The position numbers were made by a program, and so were the translations under genes. Source: Candidatus Delongbacteria bacterium (GTDB taxonomy: Bacteria; JAGOEH01). Taken from it: a DNA stretch of 10,885 bases. The stretch is from positions 1-10,885 of the forward strand of contig JAGOEH010000100.1 of NCBI GenBank assembly GCA_017997825.1. Direction: 5' to 3'. The notes under the pieces were generated by a model. It made no database searches, was not told where the DNA came from, and saw nothing but the letters and a program-made list of their open reading frames with translations. Positions 1 to 7,119 of this stretch are shown here, in pieces (position 1 is the stretch's first letter; every line of letters begins with the position of its first letter).

Positions 1-426
1 CGCCATCGAGTCCAGGAAACAGGCCGCCAGACGACCCAATCCTCCATTGCCCAATCCCATGTCGTTCTCCATTTCCTTGATGGTTTCCAGGTTATACCCT
101 TCCTGCTTGAGTATATTATAACACTGATCGTAATAATTCATGTTGATCAGGGTATTGCCCAATAAACGCCCCATCAGAAACTCCAACGACAGATAATAAA
201 CTCGTTTGACATCCTTTTCTTTGTATTCCTGCTGTGTTCTCAGCCATTTTCTGACCAACCGATCCCGGATTGACATGGAGAGCGAGTAGTATATGTCTTC
301 CTGGGTGGCGGTAATTTTGTCTTTAACCAGAAAAAATTCGAGATGTTCAGCGAACTGGTTGGCCAACGAATAGCTTTCCAGATTCTCACTATCGGTGAAA
401 AATACGGATCGGTCTTTTAAGCCCAT
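1..426 (-). CDS. glgP: Glycogen/starch phosphorylase, N-terminal 142 residues (cut by window edge)
   Basis: Glycogen phosphorylase releases glucose-1-phosphate from the non-reducing ends of alpha-1,4-glucans in the cytoplasm, using pyridoxal phosphate. Only the N-terminus is present; the frame is open to position 1. Translating from the ATG at 426-424 gives family hallmarks: YYLSLEFLMGRLLGNTL at residues 77-93 and GLGNGGLGRLAACFLDSMA at 124-142, which match the conserved nucleotide/substrate-region blocks of the GT35 family. The C-terminal catalytic domain and its PLP lysine lie outside the window. The start is supported by an AAGGAG Shine-Dalgarno sequence a few bases upstream and by a promoter about 30 bases further up. 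The gene lies downstream of the helicase gene on the same strand with a 129-base gap, and it probably forms its own transcription unit. MalP (maltodextrin phosphorylase) is the same family and cannot be separated from GlgP on this fragment. Confidence 0.95.
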   Translation of the reverse strand, partial: MGLKDRSVFFTDSENLESYSLANQFAEHLEFFLVKDKITATQEDIYYSLSMSIRDRLVRKWLRTQQEYKEKDVKRVYYLSLEFLMGRLLGNTLINMNYYDQCYNILKQEGYNLETIKEMENDMGLGNGGLGRLAACFLDSMA

Positions 427-454
427 AGCCTGCTCCTTTTTTTTATCACTGAAT

Positions 455-483
455 AATATACGAATAAATAAGCATTTGGGCAA
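455..483 (-). promoter_or_regulatory. Predicted sigma-70-type promoter of glgP
   Basis: On the minus strand, TTGCCC (478-483) is followed after exactly 17 bases by TATATT (455-460). These match the housekeeping consensus at 4/6 and 5/6 positions. The predicted transcription start near 448 leaves a short untranslated leader of about 20 bases carrying the AAGGAG ribosome site of glgP. The rest of the 427-555 gap shows no hairpin followed by a T-run, so I see no terminator for the upstream helicase gene. Confidence 0.6.
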
Positions 484-555
484 GATAATTTTTTTGGCTG
501 TTTCGAGTCGGGAATCGGTTCAGGATTTCAAGTGATGGGTGGGGGTAAAGAGAAA

Positions 556-2850
556 TCAGCGGATTGAGGCTTCCGACAGCAGGATCAGGGCTGCCTGCTT
601 TTTGGGCAGTGTAGGACGGGAGGGCTCCATCGCCTGTTGTGACAGGATTCTGACCTGATCGTCCAGAGGACCCACGCAGGATGGGCATCCTTCGGCACAG
701 GGACACTCCTGGATAAAGCGGATGGCGTGCTGAATCATATCATCGATGATATGATAAAATTTGAGCGACAACCCGATGCCTCCGGGATAGTTATCAAAAA
801 AGAAAATGGCTGGGGTATTGGAGTAAACGGAACAGATCATTCCGCTGGAATTGATGTCATGTTTATCACAAAACAGGTAGATGGGGGCGATTTCCCGAAA
901 GAGGTGGCTGATACCCAATAAGGCGTTACCCAGGTCCTGCAGATTGGTCAGGCGATCGGGGCAGTGGGTGAAATCCAGCCAGCAGCCGGCTGTCGGCATC
1001 GGTATCTCCGGGAGGTTGATCTGTCCCCAACCTACATTTTCATGGGTACTGAATTTGATCTTTTTGAACATGACGGCCAGACGGGTGATTGCCAGTTCTC
1101 CGTAATTAACCTGATAACGGGGATAGGAGCGGGACTCATCCTGAGTCAGGACCTTAATATCAACTTTTTCCTGGGCGTCGGTATAATAATCACTGATCAC
1201 CGGGAAGACGAAAGCCCGTTTTTTTTCCCAGTCCAGATGTTTGACCTGGTAAGTTTCGCTTTGATGGATATAGACGGCTTCGTCGTGAAGCAGAACCGGA
1301 GCGGAAAAGAAGTCGGTTTCACCGATAATTTTGCCGTTCCGGGACATGTCGCAGATGGTGACGTTTTCCGGTGATGCGCACCGGAGATTGACGGTCTGAG
1401 CGGGATAAACCGATGAGCTCCAGTAGTATTTATTGCCTGAGAAGGCCGCGATCTGATTTTCCTTGAGATAATCCAGAATATCCTTGATCTCACGCTGATC
1501 AAGCTTTTCATCGGTTTGAAATGGAATTTCGAACAGGGCGCACTTGAGGTGATCGGTCAAAACCAGAAGGTTATCCGGATTGATGACGGCATGTTCGGGG
1601 GATTGCTGAAAGGCATATTCCGGATGCTGCATCAGATATTGATCAATCGGAGAGGAGGTGGCGACCAGCAGGGTCAGAGCCGGCTTTTGGCCCCGCCCGG
1701 CGCGGCCTGACTGCTGCCATAACGATGAGATGGAACCGGGGAATCCGGTTAGAATGGCGGCATCCAGTTGTCCGATATCGACTCCCAGTTCCAGCGCGTT
1801 GGTTGAAACCACTCCCGTCACGCTGCCGTCCCTCAATCCCTCTTCGATCTGGCGGCGTTGCAGGGGAAGGTATCCGCCCCGGTATCCCCGAACCTGATCA
1901 GCGATCGGGCCTAAGCGCTGCTTGAGCTCGGTCAGCAGGATTTCGACTCTTAGACGGCTGCGGGCAAAGATGATGGTGGAAATTTTATTCTTCAGCAGCT
2001 GCCCCCCGATATAAACCGTTTCCTTGAGAGAAGAACGCCGAATGCCCAGCTCCCGGTTGACGACCGGAGGATTATAAAAAACGATATGTTTTTCTCCGCG
2101 CGGTGCTCCGTTACGGTCAATCAGCTCGACGGGTTCGCCGATCAGCCGGGATGCCAGTTCGGCCGGATTCCCGATGGTGGCCGAACAGCAAATGAACTGG
2201 AGCCTCCGCCCATAAAAAGCTGCGATTCGTTTCAATCGCCGGATAACATTAGCGGTTTGACTGCCGAAGATGCCTCGATAGATATGGAGTTCATCAATGA
2301 CGACATACTGAAGGCACTCAAAAAAACGGAACCAGATGGTATGATGGGGTAGGATGCCGGTATGGAGCATGTCCGGGTTGGTTATCACGATGTCCCCGGC
2401 GATTCGCACCGCCTGTCGGGCTGAGGATGGAGTGTCCCCGTCAAAGGTATAGGTCCGGATCGGCTGTTCCAGGAGTTTGATCAGCTCATACAGCTCATTG
2501 AGTTGGTCCTGAGCCAAGGCTTTAGTCGGAAACAGGTAAAGGGCTTTAACCGAGGTTCGCTCCAGAATGGCATTCAGAACCGGAAGGTTATAACACAGTG
2601 TTTTACCGGAGGCGGTGGGGGTGACTATTACGACATGCTGTCCCGCCTGAATACGCTCAAAGGCTTCTGCCTGATGAGAATAGAGCTGGTGGATTCCTTT
2701 GTGTCCAAGTGCGGATTTCATTTCCGGTTTTAGGGCTGGAGGAAAGGGGGTATAGTGACCGGAATTGGCGGAGAGTGTCTGCCAGTGGATGATATTGGCC
2801 TGGGCATGAGGATCGGAACGTAAAGCATCCAGAAACTGCGGCAGATTCAT
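556..2850 (-). CDS. mrfA: MrfA/YprA-type DEAD/DEAH-box helicase with C-terminal DUF1998 zinc-cysteine motif
   Basis: This superfamily 2 helicase has 764 residues, close to the roughly 750 of Bacillus subtilis MrfA (YprA). That enzyme is a 3'-5' DNA helicase that acts in excision of mitomycin-type damage. Visible motifs are motif I TPTASGKT (77-84), motif II DELH (186-189), motif III SAT (223-225), motif V around STNALELGVDIG (349-360) and motif VI QQSGRAGRG (379-387). The C-terminal part carries the DUF1998 signature DNYPGGIGLS (686-695) and a four-cysteine cluster ECPCAEGCPSC (715-725; C716, C718, C722, C725), the proposed metal site of the family. The ATG at 2850 lacks a clear Shine-Dalgarno sequence. 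It lies 12 bases after the purA stop and in the same frame, so reinitiation after purA translation is plausible. The family match is strong; the repair role is inferred from B. subtilis, and the symbol is by homology. Confidence 0.88.
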   Translation of the reverse strand: MNLPQFLDALRSDPHAQANIIHWQTLSANSGHYTPFPPALKPEMKSALGHKGIHQLYSHQAEAFERIQAGQHVVIVTPTASGKTLCYNLPVLNAILERTSVKALYLFPTKALAQDQLNELYELIKLLEQPIRTYTFDGDTPSSARQAVRIAGDIVITNPDMLHTGILPHHTIWFRFFECLQYVVIDELHIYRGIFGSQTANVIRRLKRIAAFYGRRLQFICCSATIGNPAELASRLIGEPVELIDRNGAPRGEKHIVFYNPPVVNRELGIRRSSLKETVYIGGQLLKNKISTIIFARSRLRVEILLTELKQRLGPIADQVRGYRGGYLPLQRRQIEEGLRDGSVTGVVSTNALELGVDIGQLDAAILTGFPGSISSLWQQSGRAGRGQKPALTLLVATSSPIDQYLMQHPEYAFQQSPEHAVINPDNLLVLTDHLKCALFEIPFQTDEKLDQREIKDILDYLKENQIAAFSGNKYYWSSSVYPAQTVNLRCASPENVTICDMSRNGKIIGETDFFSAPVLLHDEAVYIHQSETYQVKHLDWEKKRAFVFPVISDYYTDAQEKVDIKVLTQDESRSYPRYQVNYGELAITRLAVMFKKIKFSTHENVGWGQINLPEIPMPTAGCWLDFTHCPDRLTNLQDLGNALLGISHLFREIAPIYLFCDKHDINSSGMICSVYSNTPAIFFFDNYPGGIGLSLKFYHIIDDMIQHAIRFIQECPCAEGCPSCVGPLDDQVRILSQQAMEPSRPTLPKKQAALILLSEASIR

Positions 2851-2861
2851 GATCGGACCGG

Positions 2862-2890
2862 ATTATTCCGAATAATGAATCAATTGATTC
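2862..2890. repeat. Two abutting small palindromes at the purA/mrfA junction
   Basis: GAATCAATTGATTC (2877-2890) is a perfect 14-base palindrome. It is directly followed on the minus-strand transcript by ATTATT-CGG-AATAAT (2862-2876), which has 6-base arms and a 3-base loop. Together they cover the last codons and the TAA stop of purA, ending 11 bases before the helicase start codon. In RNA they would be two short, A/U-rich and therefore weak hairpins. No T-run follows, so this is not an intrinsic terminator. The palindromy is certain; any function is conjecture. Confidence 0.5.
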
Positions 2891-4143
2891 CGCTCCGCTC
2901 CGGTTGAAACATAGCGGATTGGAATCTGGAGATAGTCTTGGATGAACGTGAGGTAGGTTCGACAGGCTGTCGGGAGCTGATCGGGGTGAGTCAGATGGGA
3001 GGTCTGGGTTTGCCATCCGGCAAAGCATTGATAAACTGGAATCATATCCGCGGGAGCCGGGATGATATCCGGGAAATAATCAAGGTCCGATCCGCGATAC
3101 TGATAAGCGGTGCAGACCTTAATCTCGTCGAAGCTATCCAAAACGTCCAGTTTGGTGATGGCTAATTCCGTGATTCCGTTGAGCTGAACGGCATAACGGG
3201 CGGCCGGTAAATCGAGCCATCCGCAGCGGCGGGGACGGCCCGTCGTCGATCCGAATTCTCCCCCGATATTTCTCAGCTTTTCTCCGGTCATGTCCAACAG
3301 CTCGGTTGGGAATGGTCCATTTCCGACCCGGGTCGTGTAAGCTTTCAAAATTCCGGTGATGGTCTGCAGACGGTTGACCGGCAGTCCGGACCCGATGGCG
3401 GCCCCTCCGGAAAGGCAATGAGATGACGTTACATAGGGATAGGTTCCATAATCGATGTCCAGCATGGTTCCCTGCGCTCCCTCAAGCAGTATCCGAGCTT
3501 GCTGCTGCAATTTGGTCTGAAGATAGGGATGGGTATCGATGATATAGGGGCGATAATATTCGCCGAGCAGTTCAAACTGAGCGGCCACCTCCTCAAGATC
3601 AAAGGGAGGGCTATTCAATACCTTTTCAAAAATGGCATTATAGTAATTCATTGCAAATTCGAGTTTGTGCTTGAATTCCGGTTGGAACAGATCGGATACC
3701 CTTAACCCGATTCGAGAGTATTTGGCCGAATAAGCCGGGCCGATTCCGCGACCGGTAGTTCCGATCTTTTGGTTCTTGGTATAGAGCTTCTCCTGCTCGG
3801 CATCGAACTGCTTGTGAAACGGGAAAATCAGGTGGGCCCTCGAGCTGATCCACAGCCGGCCGGCCGGATCGATTCCGGTCAGTTTGAGAGCTTCGATCTC
3901 CTCCTTTAACGAGATCAGATCAATAATCACCCCATTACCGATCACGCATTCGGTTTGGGGATGGAGAATTCCGGAAGGGATATGATGAAAAATATACTTG
4001 CGATGATTGGTGATGATGGTATGTCCCGCATTGGGTCCGCCATGAAAGCGTATGATGACATCATGCCTGCTGGAGAGATAGTCTACAATTTTCCCTTTGC
4101 CTTCATCACCCCATTGTAAACCCAATACGACATTCACCGACAT
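2863..4143 (-). CDS. purA: Adenylosuccinate synthetase
   Basis: PurA joins IMP and aspartate at the expense of GTP to give adenylosuccinate, the first committed step from IMP to AMP, in the cytoplasm. The product has 426 residues, the usual bacterial length, with every family block in order: LGLQWGDEGKGK (7-18, catalytic D13), GGPNAGHT (35-42, catalytic H41), GTTGRGIGP (128-136), QGTMLDIDYGTYP (224-236), TRVGNGPFPTE (271-281), STTGRPRRCGW (299-309), KLDVLD (331-336, guanine recognition) and STGAER near the end (413-418). The ATG at 4143 has a GGAG ribosome site at 4149-4152, five bases away. The gap of 53 bases to the upstream STAS gene contains no convincing promoter or terminator, so co-transcription with iorAB is likely. 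The protein looks intact and fully functional. Confidence 0.98.
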   Translation of the reverse strand: MSVNVVLGLQWGDEGKGKIVDYLSSRHDVIIRFHGGPNAGHTIITNHRKYIFHHIPSGILHPQTECVIGNGVIIDLISLKEEIEALKLTGIDPAGRLWISSRAHLIFPFHKQFDAEQEKLYTKNQKIGTTGRGIGPAYSAKYSRIGLRVSDLFQPEFKHKLEFAMNYYNAIFEKVLNSPPFDLEEVAAQFELLGEYYRPYIIDTHPYLQTKLQQQARILLEGAQGTMLDIDYGTYPYVTSSHCLSGGAAIGSGLPVNRLQTITGILKAYTTRVGNGPFPTELLDMTGEKLRNIGGEFGSTTGRPRRCGWLDLPAARYAVQLNGITELAITKLDVLDSFDEIKVCTAYQYRGSDLDYFPDIIPAPADMIPVYQCFAGWQTQTSHLTHPDQLPTACRTYLTFIQDYLQIPIRYVSTGAERNQLIHYSE

Positions 4144-4196
4144 AGTATCTCCAGGTTAAAGATTAGTTGGAACTCTGAGTATCTAAAAGAGGATGA

Positions 4197-4550
4197 CTAA
4201 TTGGCCGGAGGATTGAGGATAAGGGATTTCGCTGATTCCAAATTGTCTGTAATACGAAAGATGCGATCCAGCCTGGTAATTTTCATCATCTTGACGACTT
4301 GGTCCGAGGCGTGAATGATGATCAGAGCGGCACTATTCTGCCTAGCAACATTCAGGATATTGATCAGAACTCCCAGTCCGGAGGAGTTGACCCATTTGAC
4401 ATTTTCCAGATCAACGATAAACTGCATGTGCTCTGATTCGATTTGTTGATGGATCATTTCCAGCAGTTTGTTGCTGTCGGGACCGCCCAGCATTTTGCCG
4501 TCCAGCGTATAGATAATGATGCCATCTTCCATAGACTGATTAATCTGCAT
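4197..4550 (-). CDS. STAS-domain protein, anti-sigma-factor antagonist type
   Basis: This 117-residue protein is a single STAS domain, the fold of SpoIIAA/RsbV. Such proteins bind and are phosphorylated by anti-sigma serine kinases, and so switch partner proteins on or off. The core motif VDLENVKWVNSSGLGVLI spans about residues 46-63; S56 or S57 aligns with the phosphorylated serine. The residue before the SS pair is Asn, where SpoIIAA and RsbV have Asp. There is no signal peptide or membrane segment. I chose the ATG at 4550 because GGAG lies seven bases upstream at the end of iorB; the frame could be extended to a TTG at 4583, but that would overlap iorB by 29 bases. No kinase, phosphatase or sigma factor is encoded nearby, so its partner is unknown. 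Its place between iorB and purA suggests a shared transcript, not a shared pathway. Confidence 0.87.
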   Translation of the reverse strand: MQINQSMEDGIIIYTLDGKMLGGPDSNKLLEMIHQQIESEHMQFIVDLENVKWVNSSGLGVLINILNVARQNSAALIIIHASDQVVKMMKITRLDRIFRITDNLESAKSLILNPPAN

Positions 4551-4554
4551 AGGA

Positions 4555-5136
4555 TTACTCCGTGAACTCGAATCCTCGCTCAAAGGCCTGAAGATTGAGA
4601 TCGATAAACTTGGGTTTTACTTTGCGTTTGATCACGGTATACCAGAGCTGATGATCGAATCGCATTTCCTGGTTGAGAAATCCCAGCATGACCAGATTAC
4701 TGGTTTTGGGATTGCCGAGTTGGTCGGCAATCTGATGGGCCGGAATAAACCGGGCCGGGATCTGCCGAGACTGATAAAAGGATTCCAGATCGTGGGGGTA
4801 ATTAGCTCCGCCGATGGAAACCGTAGTGGGGATGATAGTCTGACGGCTGGCCAGGATTTTGCCTTCCGGAGCCAACAATTCAAGAAATCGGGCGCTTTCG
4901 ACATATTCCAGGGCCAGAATCAACTGGGCAGCATGGAAGGGAATTTTGGGTGAGTAAACATGATCACCATAACGGATCTGGCTGGTCACACTTCCCCCAC
5001 GCTGTGCCATACCATGGATCTCATTTTTTTTGACATCATAGCCCATTTCCAGCAAGACTTCCGATATAATTTCTGATGCCAAGATAATTCCCTGGCCGCC
5101 GACCCCCGCTATTAACAGACTTTTAACTGGATTCAC
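4555..5136 (-). CDS. iorB: Indolepyruvate:ferredoxin oxidoreductase, beta (gamma-type) subunit
   Basis: IorB is the small subunit that, with IorA, oxidatively decarboxylates aryl-pyruvates (from Trp, Phe, Tyr transamination) to aryl-acetyl-CoA while reducing ferredoxin (EC 1.2.7.8). From the GTG at 5136 it has 193 residues, the usual length. It begins with the family glycine-rich motif IAGVGGQGI (about 9-17), and IHGMAQRGGSV at about 40-50 is the second hallmark of the 2-oxoacid oxidoreductase gamma domain. The frame stays open upstream to about 5178, but GTG 5136 is the better start: a near-perfect AAGGAGGTG ribosome site sits six bases before it, and family members start just ahead of the glycine loop. 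The first 14 bases overlap the end of iorA, which points to translational coupling and a stoichiometric complex. Confidence 0.95.
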   Translation of the reverse strand: MNPVKSLLIAGVGGQGIILASEIISEVLLEMGYDVKKNEIHGMAQRGGSVTSQIRYGDHVYSPKIPFHAAQLILALEYVESARFLELLAPEGKILASRQTIIPTTVSIGGANYPHDLESFYQSRQIPARFIPAHQIADQLGNPKTSNLVMLGFLNQEMRFDHQLWYTVIKRKVKPKFIDLNLQAFERGFEFTE

Positions 5137-6874
5137 GGGACACCTCCTTAATGGCGCCGAACGGGCAGACTTGGGCACATAGCGAGCATCCGGAACAACT
5201 GACAGTATCGATGCTGACCCGGTTATCCTGAAAGGAAATAGCCGGACATCCCAGTTTCAGGCATTGTTTGCATCGTTTACAGATATCGGATTCGATTCGG
5301 AAATAGCGGGTGGATTTGACCTGGGGCAAGAGGATACACGGTTGGTTAGTGATGATGACCGAGGGTTCCATCAGGTTTAGATGATCGTTCAGAACCGACT
5401 GAAATTCCTTGAGGTCATAGGGATTGACTTTATCTACCCGGCGGATTCCCAATGAATGGCACAGAGAAACCAGATCCAGTTTGGGGGCGGATTGCCGGCC
5501 GGCGGTCATTCCACTGACCGGGTTGGGCTGATGTCCGGTCATAGCCGTGATGTCGTTGTTCAAAATGATGACGGTGGTAGGGATTTTGTTATAGACGGCA
5601 TCCAGCAAGCCGGTAATACCCGAATGCATGAAGGTGCTGTCGCCGATCGTGGCTACCGTTTGGGGATGCTGACCGGCTCTCTGCTTGATGATCTCGAATC
5701 CGTTGGCGTTGGTGATGCTTGCTCCCATGCAGATACAGGTGTGAACACTGCTGAGAGGCGGCATAAATCCGAGGGTGTAGCAGCCGATATCTCCATTGAC
5801 GGTAACTTTGTTTTTGTTCAGACTGAAATAAACGCCGCGGTGAGGACAGCCCGGACATAAAACCGGGGGCCGAGGGGGCAGTGGAGGCTTGATGACCTCA
5901 GGAACCGTTTCATCGGTTGCGATCCGGCGTAATATATCAACCGACAGCTCAAAACAGATCGGGATTCGATCCTTTCCCATTGCCACTGGGATGCCGGCTG
6001 CCCGAATAGGTTCTTCCAGGAATGGTTCCAGTTCCTCGATAATATAGAGTTTCGCAACCTGAGCAGCGAATTTTCGGATCAGGTCCATCGGCAACGGAAA
6101 GACCATCCCGATTTTCAAAACACTGGCCTCCGGAAAGCTCTCTCGAACATACTGGTATGCCAGACCGCATGTGATAATCCCCACCTCGTCCGATCGGGTC
6201 TCGATCCGGTTGAAGCTGGATTCTGAGTTGTAGCGGCTGAGGCGTTGGAGACGTTCTTCAACCTGCTGGTGATGTTGGCGGGCAAAGGTCGGCAGGTTGA
6301 CAAATTTGGCATCGGCAAATTCAAACTGATAAGTGGTCGGCTGACGCTGAGGCTCTTCAAGATTGACCACAGTCTGGGTATGAGAAATCAGGGTGGTAGT
6401 GCGGAGGATAACCGGGGTATCGAATTCTTCCGAAAGAGTGAATCCTTGTTTGGTGAATTCCTTGGCTTCCTGGCTATCGGAGGGTTCCAGTACCGGTATC
6501 TTGGCAAATTTGCCATACAGACGATTGTCTTGTTCATCCTGAGATGAGTGCATGGATGGGTCATCGGCGGTGACAATAACCAAGCCTCGCTTGACACCGC
6601 TATAGGCAGCGGTAAATAAAGGATCGGCCGCTACATTCAATCCGACATGTTTCATACAGACGATGGATCGGCCGCCTGCCATACTGGCCCCATACGCTGT
6701 TTCCAACGCCGTTTTTTCATTCACGCTCCAGGCCGAGGTGATCTCAGGATAACGCGATACAATTGTTTCCAGGATTTCCGTACTGGGAGTGCCCGGGTAA
6801 GCCGTCGCCACGGCGCAATCAGCCTCAAATGCGCCCCGGGCTATGGCTTCATTGCCTGATAAAAGAGCCTTCAT
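5123..6874 (-). CDS. iorA: Indolepyruvate:ferredoxin oxidoreductase, alpha subunit
   Basis: IorA is the large catalytic subunit of the thiamine-diphosphate and iron-sulfur enzyme that converts indolepyruvate and related aryl-pyruvates to acyl-CoA. Its 583 residues show the expected order. The N-terminal pyrimidine-binding domain has GNEAIARGAFEAD (7-19), AYPGTPSTEI (25-34) and the catalytic-type Glu in WSVNEKTALE (49-58). The TPP domain has CPGCPHRG (340-347), NGDIGCYTLG (360-369) and the TPP/Mg motif GDSTFMHSG (411-419) with NN at 439-440. Two C-terminal [4Fe-4S] motifs follow: C532, C535, C538, C543 and C560, C563, C566, C570. All eight cysteines are present, so the protein looks active. 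The ATG at 6874 has AAAGGAG six bases upstream (6881-6887). It is the first gene of the minus-strand cluster. The symbol is confident; exact substrate preference is inferred from the family. Confidence 0.97.
   Translation of the reverse strand: MKALLSGNEAIARGAFEADCAVATAYPGTPSTEILETIVSRYPEITSAWSVNEKTALETAYGASMAGGRSIVCMKHVGLNVAADPLFTAAYSGVKRGLVIVTADDPSMHSSQDEQDNRLYGKFAKIPVLEPSDSQEAKEFTKQGFTLSEEFDTPVILRTTTLISHTQTVVNLEEPQRQPTTYQFEFADAKFVNLPTFARQHHQQVEERLQRLSRYNSESSFNRIETRSDEVGIITCGLAYQYVRESFPEASVLKIGMVFPLPMDLIRKFAAQVAKLYIIEELEPFLEEPIRAAGIPVAMGKDRIPICFELSVDILRRIATDETVPEVIKPPLPPRPPVLCPGCPHRGVYFSLNKNKVTVNGDIGCYTLGFMPPLSSVHTCICMGASITNANGFEIIKQRAGQHPQTVATIGDSTFMHSGITGLLDAVYNKIPTTVIILNNDITAMTGHQPNPVSGMTAGRQSAPKLDLVSLCHSLGIRRVDKVNPYDLKEFQSVLNDHLNLMEPSVIITNQPCILLPQVKSTRYFRIESDICKRCKQCLKLGCPAISFQDNRVSIDTVSCSGCSLCAQVCPFGAIKEVSRESS
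5141..5149 (-). promoter_or_regulatory. Ribosome binding site of iorB inside the iorA coding sequence
   Basis: AAGGAGGTG on the minus strand is a near-perfect anti-16S complement, placed six bases before the GTG start of iorB. It is made from the iorA codons for KEV near the C-terminus. It decides the iorB start and ties iorB translation to passage of ribosomes through the end of iorA. Confidence 0.85.
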
Positions 6875-6897
6875 TCCTTACTCCTTTCCACGGATTT

Positions 6898-6926
6898 ATA
6901 ATAAAAAAACTCAGCAAATTTGTCAA
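6898..6926 (-). promoter_or_regulatory. Strong sigma-70-type promoter of the iorA cluster
   Basis: On the minus strand a perfect TTGACA (6921-6926) is followed after 17 bases by TATTAT (6898-6903), 5/6 to consensus. Transcription should start near 6891, giving a leader of about 17 bases that carries the AAAGGAG ribosome site of iorA. It is the only good promoter I see upstream of iorA, iorB, the STAS gene, purA and mrfA, so it may drive all five. Confidence 0.78.
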
Positions 6927-6965
6927 GATAATAAAACGAGTTTTTAAACCGAATGAAAAAAGAAG

Positions 6966-6981
6966 AACCGGAAAGAACAGG
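6966..6981 (+). repeat. Direct repeat copy 1 (AACCGGAAAGAA...CAGG)
   Basis: AACCGGAAAGAACAGG occurs here and again 120 bases downstream at 7086-7106. The 12-base core AACCGGAAAGAA is identical; the second copy has five extra A residues before CAGG. It could be a pair of regulator binding sites or a remnant duplication. Confidence 0.5.
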
Positions 6982-7038
6982 TCGTACTACCCTGAAAAAA
7001 AATAAATGATATCGATAACATGATGGCAAGACGATAAA

Positions 7039-7110
7039 TGAGCCTGCTGGGAGTTTCCGTGATGCCGGGATTGGATTCCGGGGGAAACCGGAAAGAAAAA
7101 AACAGGCTTA
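7039..7110. repeat. Nested inverted repeats in the intergenic region
   Basis: Three arm pairs are nested: TGAGCCTG (7039-7046) with CAGGCTTA (7103-7110), eight pairs including one G-T; GTTTCC (7053-7058) with GGAAAC (7083-7088); and CCGG (7065-7068) with CCGG (7078-7081) around a 9-base loop. Internal loops are large and unmatched, so overall stability is uncertain. It lies upstream of the predicted rpsL start site and outside both predicted transcripts. It could be a decayed repeat element, a protein-binding site or chance. Confidence 0.35.
7086..7106 (+). repeat. Direct repeat copy 2 (AACCGGAAAGAA...CAGG)
   Basis: This is the second copy of the 12-base core found at 6966. Its right end coincides with the CAGG of the outer arm of the nested inverted repeat, and it lies about 40 bases upstream of the rpsL -35 box. 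Confidence 0.5.
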
Positions 7111-7119
7111 ATTAGCGGA

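Noticed and set aside
427-555. Terminator after the helicase gene
   Set aside because: A T-rich run exists, but no stable G+C-rich hairpin precedes it on the transcribed strand.
964-1374. Plus-strand ORF of 136 codons opposite the helicase gene
   Set aside because: It lies antisense within a well-supported gene, has no recognisable domain and no ribosome site worth noting; a shadow frame.
2657-3028. Minus-strand ORF of 123 codons spanning the purA/helicase junction
   Set aside because: Out of frame with both well-supported genes and without similarity to any family I recognise.
4551-4583. Upstream TTG start extending the STAS protein by 11 residues
   Set aside because: It would overlap iorB by 29 bases and lacks a good ribosome site, while ATG 4550 has GGAG at seven bases.
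5456-5860. Plus-strand ORF of 134 codons opposite iorA
   Set aside because: It covers the antisense of the TPP domain of iorA; composition mirrors the real gene and no family is recognisable.
6953-7009. 18-codon plus-strand ORF beginning MKKEEPERTG in the divergent gap
   Set aside because: No Shine-Dalgarno sequence, no promoter, very low-complexity Lys/Glu composition; best taken as chance in A-rich DNA.
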